A stretch of 64,000 bases of DNA from Paratrimastix pyriformis (lineage: Eukaryota; Preaxostyla; Paratrimastigidae), in contig JAPMOS010000001.1 of NCBI GenBank assembly GCA_027972325.1, positions 1,025,001 through 1,089,000 on the forward strand, written 5' to 3'. Position numbers and translations under genes: made by a program. Shown here piece by piece: positions 57,814-64,000 of the stretch; position 1 is the stretch's first letter; the number at the start of each line of letters is the position of its first letter. The notes beneath the pieces were generated by a model that searched no databases, was not told the origin of the DNA, and was given only the letters and a program-made list of their open reading frames with translations.

Positions 57814-57999
57814 TTTGTTGTTTATTGCGGCTCCTTTCTCTCTTTTTTTATATTTGTTTGGGGAAAACATTTTGAAAGAAAAGGTTCTCAAAAACGCAAG
57901 CGAGGAGAGGGTTGATCAGACCGGCAAGGGTGGGATTCTTCAAAATGACAACAGTCATCTCTAAAACCAGGGGTTCTTGAGCCGCGGCGAAATGGTTGG

Positions 58000-60900
58000 T
58001 TTTCTGCAATCCAAATTGATGGAGTGTTTTTTTTTCTTCCGATTTTGGCATGCCTCATCTAGCAATTTGCTTCGAAATTCGTCGATGTGGACGAGAGTGA
58101 AAACGTCCAAGAAGTCGCAGATGAAGATGTTGAGGAAGGACTGTTCAGCCGTGCCACAAAAGCGGCCAGCTCACTCTTGAGGGAAGAAGATCGTCAGAAT
58201 TTGGTCCAGCAACAGCAGCCTCAACCGTTGGCGACTCGTTCCGCCGCCCCACGCTCCGCCCCACGCTCCGCTGCTCACCGCGTGGAGGCTGCTGGGACGA
58301 ACGTGGTCGCCCTTCAGCTCTCGCAGCTGGCTAACGATGCAGTTGTGCACACCGGTGAATGCATTTTCTGCCGACAATGCGGCGCCGCCTTTAGCGGTCT
58401 CAGGTCCGGCTTCAAATGTCCTTCACATCGGCCTAGCATCACCATCCAGCCGTCTGGTGGCTGCCGCTCCTGCCCCGGCGGCCACGGCCACGGCTGGTCC
58501 GGCTGCCCCACCCGCTCCTGGGGGGTCCGAGATCTGGACATGCGAGTTCTGCGGGACGCCCAACCCGATCAACCTGGACGAGGAGGAGCGGCCCCACGAG
58601 GACACCGTCGACTACCTGCTCGAGCCCGCCCCGGTGGCGGCCCCCGCGGATATGCACGACAGCTTGCTGGTCTTCGTCATCGATGTCCGTCGCTCCTTGA
58701 CGTGCCGGTGGTTGCCTTGTGCGGCTGGCTGGGCATGGTGGGAGGGCGGTCGGCGGTCGGGCGGTCGGGCGGTCGGGTGGTGTCAGCACCGGCGGGTCGT
58801 TCGGCGGCACGTCATCCCCTCTCGCCCCTGTTCGCCCCCAACGCGCACCGCCGCAGACGAGCGGCTCGATGGGCGTCACCAGCGAGTACAACGGGGTCCT
58901 CCAGCTCAAGGGCGCCGCAGCCGCCAAGTCCGCCCCCGACCCGACCCGCCTCGCCTCCCCTACTCCAGTCGCCTCGCCCCGCCTCCCCTCGCCCCATCCT
59001 CCCCTCGCCCCCTCCTCCCCTCGCCCCCTCCCCTCGCCCCTCGCCCCTCGCCCCTCGCCCCTCGCCCCTCGCCTTGCCTGTCCGACCCCTCGCTCACTGC
59101 CATGGCTGGCCCCGCCTGTGTACGGGCGTGTGCGTGGGCTGGCAGGTTGAAGGAGCTCCAGCGGACCCTGGGCGAGGGCATGGCCCAGTACCTGCCCCGC
59201 CAGGCCCGCCACGTGACGTACATCTCCCGGCTGCAGGCCGTCCAGGCATCCATCGACGGGCAGCTGGAGGCCCTCGCCAAGACCTCGCCAAACACCCGCG
59301 TGGCCCTGGGTCCGCCGGTCGCAACGGCCCCTCCTCCGGCCCAGCCTCCTGCCCATCCCCCGAGCCCTCCCAGGGGCCCCCGGGGCCTCTTGGAGGCTGT
59401 GCTCACCGCTCGGCTGCACGGTGTGGGTGGCGCAGTGGCCTTCAACAGCGAGGTGGTCATCTACGGGGACGGCCAGGGGGCCCCCCGGACGGTTGCCGGC
59501 GACCGGTTGTCGAACTACGAGCAGCTCTACCAGCAGGGCGTCGAGGCGGCCCGGGGCAGGACCATCGTCGAGGCCCGCAAGGAGCTCGTGGCCCGCCTCT
59601 GGGAGCTCGAGGAGAACGGCCCGTCTCGCACCCGTCTCGCGCACGCCCTCCCGCCCGCCTCCTCCCGCCCGCCTCCTCCCGTCCGGTGTGCCCGTTGGGC
59701 GGAGAGGCTGCCGCTTGACGGGATGCTGGGCGTCCGGATGGGGGCGGCGCAGGCCAGACGGCCCTGGGTCCGGCCCTGTCGGTGGCCCTGGGGATGGCCT
59801 CCCAGACGCCCGCCTCGAAGATCATCCTCTGCACGGACGGCCTGGCCAACGTGGGGGTGGGCGCCCTCGACGGGCTCCTCAGCGATGCCCTCGCCCAGGA
59901 GCGGGAGCGCTTCTACACCAACTGCGGCGAGGTGGCCCGCACCAACGGCACCACCGTCTCCCTGATCAGGTCCGACCCCCCTGGCCCCGACCCCTCGCCT
60001 CGGCCCGTCTTCCCCTCCGCCACCTTGGGCCGCTTACACCCGAGGGCCCCCCCCCCCCCCTCCCCGGAGATACAGGCGCATCGGGGTGGCCATGGGGGGG
60101 GGGGAGGAGGGGGAGGAGGAGGGGAGGAGGGGAGGAGGAGGAGACAGAGCGAAGTGAGAGAAACGGGGAAAGGGCGGCAGCGCTGCCAACCCCCCCCCCC
60201 CCCCCCTCCCCGGGCCCCCGCCTGCAGCCTGACGGGGACCGAGTGCCGCCTGGAGAACCTGGGGGCCGTGGCGGAGGCCACCCACGGGGAGGTCAGCCGG
60301 ATCGACCCGCTCCAGCTGGGCGCCAACGTGGCCAACATCCTGGACAACCCCATCCTGGCCACCAACGTCCAGATCAAGTCGGCCCCTGCCCTGCCCTGGC
60401 CCCCCATGTACCCACGGCAGCCCCTCGGCTCCGTCTCATGCCCTTCGTGGTCGGTTCGGTTTGGCGGGCGGGCGGGTGGCGGGCGTGGGGCGTGCAGGAT
60501 GCTGCTCCACCGGGGGCTCAAGTTCAACAACGAGGACGACGCCCACGAGGGCCTCCTCACCCGCGACGTGGGCAACGTCCAGGTCCGCCACCCCATGCCC
60601 GGCGCCCGCCATGCCCTGCGCCCGCCATGCCCTGCGCCCGCCATGCCCCCATGCCCCCACCTGCCTCCCTCCCTGGCGGCGTCGGCCTGACTCTGGCCGT
60701 TCTTTGGCTCTCCCCTCCCTCGGGCCCTCGGCCCCTCGGGCCCAGGCCGACTCAGCGATCACCTTCGAGTTCAGCCGGCGGCCCGGCTGGGTGCCCCCCG
60801 CGGACCTTGTGGCGCTGCCCTTCCAGACGCAGATCCGCTTCACCCGGCGCACCGGGGCCAAGTTCATCCGGGTGCAGACCCTCGCCCAGCCCATCACCCG

Positions 60901-62052
60901 CGAGCGCGCCCTGGCCGAGCAGGAGGTCCGCGCCCGGCCGCCCGTCCCTGCCCCCCCCCCCCCCCCCCCCCCCCCCACTGGGCGGGCCCCCCCGGGCCCC
61001 GGAGGCTCACGACGGCTCTGACATCTTCTGCGCGACACGCTCGCTCCACACATCTGGCCGGCAGGCGGACGTTGCGGTGCTGTCGATGAACAGCGTCCAG
61101 CAGGCCGCCCGGGCCGCCCAGAAGGGCGACTACATGCGGGGCCGGCTGATCAACTACGCGGCGGCCGACCTGATGCAGCGCCACGCGGCCAAGAAGAGCC
61201 CCGGCACCATCACGGGCGACCAGCAGGCCGCATACGCCCACTGGGTCCAGACCACAAGCGTCCGGCCGCTCACCCGCCGCCCACACGCCCACACGCGCCA
61301 CCACCCACACGCCACCCCATCCAAATCGCCCCACTGCCTCCTTCGGGATCGGGGGCGTCACTGTCGCCATGCTCAACGTCATCATGGGGTGCCGGGGCGG
61401 CAGGCTTTCGACGAGCGGCTGCATCAGGAGCAGGCCATCGAACGGGCCACCGTCAACCGCGACCTCGACGCCGAGGCGCCCGCGGTCTGGTGGCTCCCTC
61501 CGCCTCCCGCCTCCCGCCTCCCGCCTCCCGCCCTCGCCCTCGCCCTCGCCCTCGCCCTTGCCCGGTTTCTGACGGTCTGCTGGTGGCTGGTGCTGGGCGG
61601 GGCACACAGGCCGAGCGGGCGAAGACCCGCAAGGCGCGGCGGAGCGACGAGACGGCCCAGATGCTCTTCTCGGTCGGCCCCCACCTCGCTGCTCGCTGCT
61701 CCCTCCGCCCATCCCGTCCTGGCCCCGCCCGCCCCTCGGTGCTCCCTGCTCCCATCCTGACGGACCCTCTTCGTTTCCGCTCCGCCCGGCCGCCTGTGCG
61801 CCTCCCCAGATGCGCCAGCACAGCCCGGCCGTCTTCAAGCTGGCGGCGCGCCCCCCACCGCCGACCGTGCCCGCGTCCGCGCCCCCGGCCACGGGGATGC
61901 CGGGGATGCCGGGGCTGGGCATCTCGACCGGCATGCCCCTGCCGCCCCCGCCCCCGCCTCTCGCACCCTCGGCCTCCCAGCAGAAGCAGGCGCCCGGCTC
62001 GATGATGCCGCCCCCGCCCCCGCCCCCGCCCCCAGCCCCCAAGCGCTCGTAA
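58000..62052 (+). CDS. Sec23/24-like vWA protein of the CpRas1 type
   Basis: The first secure exon starts at 58063 (acceptor TCTAG); the true start codon, probably near 57990-58020, was not fixed. Two zinc-binding CxxC pairs (CIFCRQCG and WTCEFCGTPNP; 58365-58565) precede a vWA domain: LLVFVIDTSGSMG with a complete DxSxS MIDAS (rebuilt across a GTCCGT intron, 58686-58856), RLQAVQASIDGQL, VALVAFNSEVVIYGDG, GQTALGPALSVALGM, KIILCTDGLANVG, and TECRLENLG (58655-60260). A beta-sandwich-like part (ITFEF, TQIRF) and a helical part with MQRHAA come next, then a Pro-rich tail to the stop at 62050-62052. Dictyostelium CpRas1 and related protist proteins share this zinc-plus-vWA layout; the circularly permuted Ras part is not seen here. 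Introns begin GTCCG, GTCGG, GTCTG, and one GCCCGT (59619). The role, possibly membrane-trafficking or signalling related, is unknown. Confidence 0.75.
60045..60205 (+). repeat. Poly-C, purine-rich and poly-C blocks in vWA-gene intron
   Basis: C runs at about 60048-60061 and 60190-60207 flank a G/A-rich stretch (60093-60160). The intron runs from GTCCGA (about 59970) to CTGCAG (about 60229). Confidence 0.8.
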
Positions 62053-62183
62053 GGGGCCGTCCCGCCCCGGTGGGCTGGTTGGTGGTGTACAGCCAATGTA
62101 GTTTCGCGTCTTCAACAAGACTTGTGTACGGTGTGCCGCTGGCTGGCTGGAGGGGAAGGGTGGGGGGAGAGGGGGGGGGCCGG

Positions 62184-64000
62184 TCACCCGACGGGGAAGC
62201 AGCGCAGGGTGTGGTCGGCCCCGCCCACGGCCAGCCAGCAGGGCTCCCGCTCCCCCTGGGGGGCCAGCCCCGGGGCGAAGAAGGCCATGCAGCTGACGGC
62301 CTCGCTGGGCCGGCACGGGGCAGCCCTGGCCGGAAGACCAACCGTGAGCGGGTCCCGAGGCCAGCCACCACAACCACCCCTCATCAGGCACATGCCCCCC
62401 ACACACACACACACACCCCTTGGGTCGGAGGGGAGAGGCGGAGGGAGCTGCAGACTGGGGCGGCATGTCCAGCTCGGCCACGCGCACCGGGGGGGCCGCA
62501 TGGGCCGCCGCCTGGTCGCCCTCCTCCGCGGGGGTCGGGTCCACCGCGCATCGGCGCAGGACGACCTCCCCGCTGGCCAGCCCGATGGCCAGCAGGCAGC
62601 AGCCCTCGCCCGCCTCGGTCGCGGCCATGCCGGTGGCCATCCCCGGGGCCACCAGGGAGGGCCGCACCGCCCCCGGGTCGGGCGTGGAGCCCTGGGGGGG
62701 CAGCAGAGCCACGGACAGCAGCCGGGGCGGGTTGGTGAGGGGCGTGCGGAGGGCGGGCTGCTCGAAGGGGCTCGGGGCGCTCAGGGCGGCCGCCTGGTGG
62801 GGGGCCATCGCGGGCCCGCCCTCGGCGAGGGCCTCGGCCGCGGGGGCGGTCGGTACCAGCCGGGTGGGCAGCCGGAAGAAGAAGACCTCCCCCCGACACG
62901 TGGCCGCCGCCAGGACCAGGTGGCCCGCCCGGGCCGGGAAGGGCAGCCAGGCCAGGGCCGTGACGGGGTCCGGCAGGCCCACCGCGTGGAGGATGGTCGC
63001 TGTGCCGCCCCAGGCGCGGCCGTTCCAGTCCCAGGGGGCCGGATGAGAGGTGGGCAGGATGCAGGATGGGGCTGCTGATCGCGGGCTGAGGTCTGGGCCG
63101 GGCAGACCCTTGTCCGCGGCCCGTTCGGCCTCGCCGCTGCGGCGTTCGATGAGGAGCATGCAGAGGCGCCCCTCGCCCCCGCCCGTCGCCAGAATAGTGC
63201 CCGCTGCGGGGCCACAGGCCCCTGCAGCAGCCGTCCATGCGAGGGCATCAGTCGCGGGCAAGGGCAACCCACCGAGAGCCGGGTGGCGGATGGGGCTTTC
63301 GGGCGGGGGAGGGAGGATCCGGGTGAGCGGACCGTCAGTCGGGCGGGCGAGGATGACGTCGTGCGGGGCGAAGGCCATGCAGCTGACGGTGGCCTCGTGG
63401 AGGCGCTCGAGGATGAGCCTGGGCCAGGTGGCCCCCACCCGCCACACCGAGACCACCCCGCCCTTGCTGCACGTGCTCAGCGACCCCGAGCTCACGTAGA
63501 GCCCGTTGGGCGAGGCCGCCACCGCGGTCGCCTCGGTCGGGGGGCCGTACCTGCACAGGTCGGGCGTGTGCGTGTATGCGTGCGTCTGTGGTGGACGGGG
63601 GAGCGGGGGAGCGGGGGAGCGGGGGAGCGGGGGAGCGGGGGAGCGGGGAGCGGGGAGCGGGGGAGCGGGGAGCGGGGAGCGGGGAGCGGGGAGCGGGGAG
63701 CGGGGAGCGGGGAGCGGGGAGCGGGGAGCGGGGGAGCGGGGGAGTGGGGAGCACAGACAGCTGGCGGATCTCGGGCCAGACGGTGCGCTCCATGAGGGTC
63801 TCTTCGGTCGGGGCCCAATGGCCCTCCTCCTCCCCGGTATCGGCCTCCTCGTCGGGCCGTGGCGGCGGCATGTTGGCCGGCGACAGGGGCATGTAGGTGC
63901 GGGGGCAGGTCCTGCGTGAAGAGGTACGCCCCTGCGGCGGGTGGGCGTGTGGGCGTGCGGGCGTGACGTCGGACGTGGGGCCGGGTCTGGCAGGTGGGCG
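62184..64000 (-). CDS. ELP2: ELP2, WD-repeat subunit of Elongator (5' end beyond window)
   Basis: The visible exons match the second half of ELP2: PTEETLMERTVWPEIRQL-YG (63815-63760, then 63548), AVAASPNGLYVSSGS, VVSVWRVGATWP, LHEATVSCMAFAPHDVIL (63540-63349), ILATGGGEGRLCMLL (about 63190), ALAWLPFPARAGHLVLAAATCRGEVFFF (62960-62880), and the C-terminal AVGGADHTLRCFPVG with a stop at 62184-62186. Elongator modifies wobble uridines of tRNA; ELP2 scaffolds with ELP1 and ELP3. The phrase TEETLMERTVWPEIRQLYG is specific to ELP2. Introns start GTCTGT (about 63760) and GCCCGC (63348). The part encoding the first beta-propeller lies to the right of the window. Confidence 0.88.
63595..63755 (-). repeat. 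GGGGGAGC/GGGGAGC array in ELP2 intron
   Basis: About twenty units of 7-8 bp, read on the coding strand as C-rich GCTCCCC(C), in the intron between EIRQL and YGPP. Confidence 0.85.

Overview
The window is a gene-dense nuclear segment from a eukaryote that is most likely a free-living, flagellated heterotrophic protist. Spliceosomal introns occur in almost every gene. A 13 kb CFAP44 gene implies a motile 9+2 flagellum. ATG3, ELP2, PCNA, TBCC, PPIL3 and WDR70 are ordinary eukaryotic housekeeping genes. The lineage cannot be fixed from sequence alone; nothing points to plants, animals or fungi, and no bacterial operon structure is present.

Layout, left to right: a small CBM48 (AMPK-beta-like) protein (+, 91-672); ATG3 (-, 919-2611); a beta-helix ectodomain / transmembrane / TKL-kinase receptor (+, 2745-11611); a UBX-domain protein (-, 11894-14562); an ARL6-like small GTPase (-, 14837-15832); tubulin cofactor C (-, 16221-17419); a protein tyrosine phosphatase (+, 17461-21248); CFAP44 (+, 21398-34635); an FHA-WDR70 fusion (+, 35079-41119); a SPRY-BTB-zinc finger-BTB protein (-, 41286-44859); a coiled-coil/proline-rich protein of unknown role (-, 45284-48850); an LRR-WW-HECT ubiquitin ligase (+, 48909-53162); cyclophilin PPIL3 (-, 53466-54135); a type I membrane protein (-, 54230-55190); PCNA (+, 55206-56436); a Deltex-type RING ligase (+, 56751-57813); a Sec23/24-like vWA protein of the CpRas1 type (+, about 58000-62052); and ELP2 (-, 62184 to beyond the right edge).

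The most notable signal is not a single gene but the splicing code and base layout. Nearly every intron whose ends can be fixed by protein homology begins GTCCGC, or more loosely GTYYG, instead of GTRAGT. A minority begin GCCCGY, the same motif with a GC dinucleotide. Introns in the large genes are packed with coding-strand poly-C, CA, CCGCC and 8-24 bp tandem repeats. The first 0.5 kb or so of each gene, on either strand, is AT-richer and almost free of such repeats, so short genes look moderate in GC while long genes become very GC-rich inside.

There is no sign of a bacterial-type operon. Several genes belong to ubiquitin or ubiquitin-like pathways (ATG3, UBX, BTB adaptor, HECT, Deltex, WDR70) and several to cilium or tubulin biology (CFAP44, TBCC, ARL6-like), but the clustering may be chance. 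Exon joins were inferred by hand from reading frame and family homology; internal exons in the longest genes and a few start codons remain unresolved and are marked as such.
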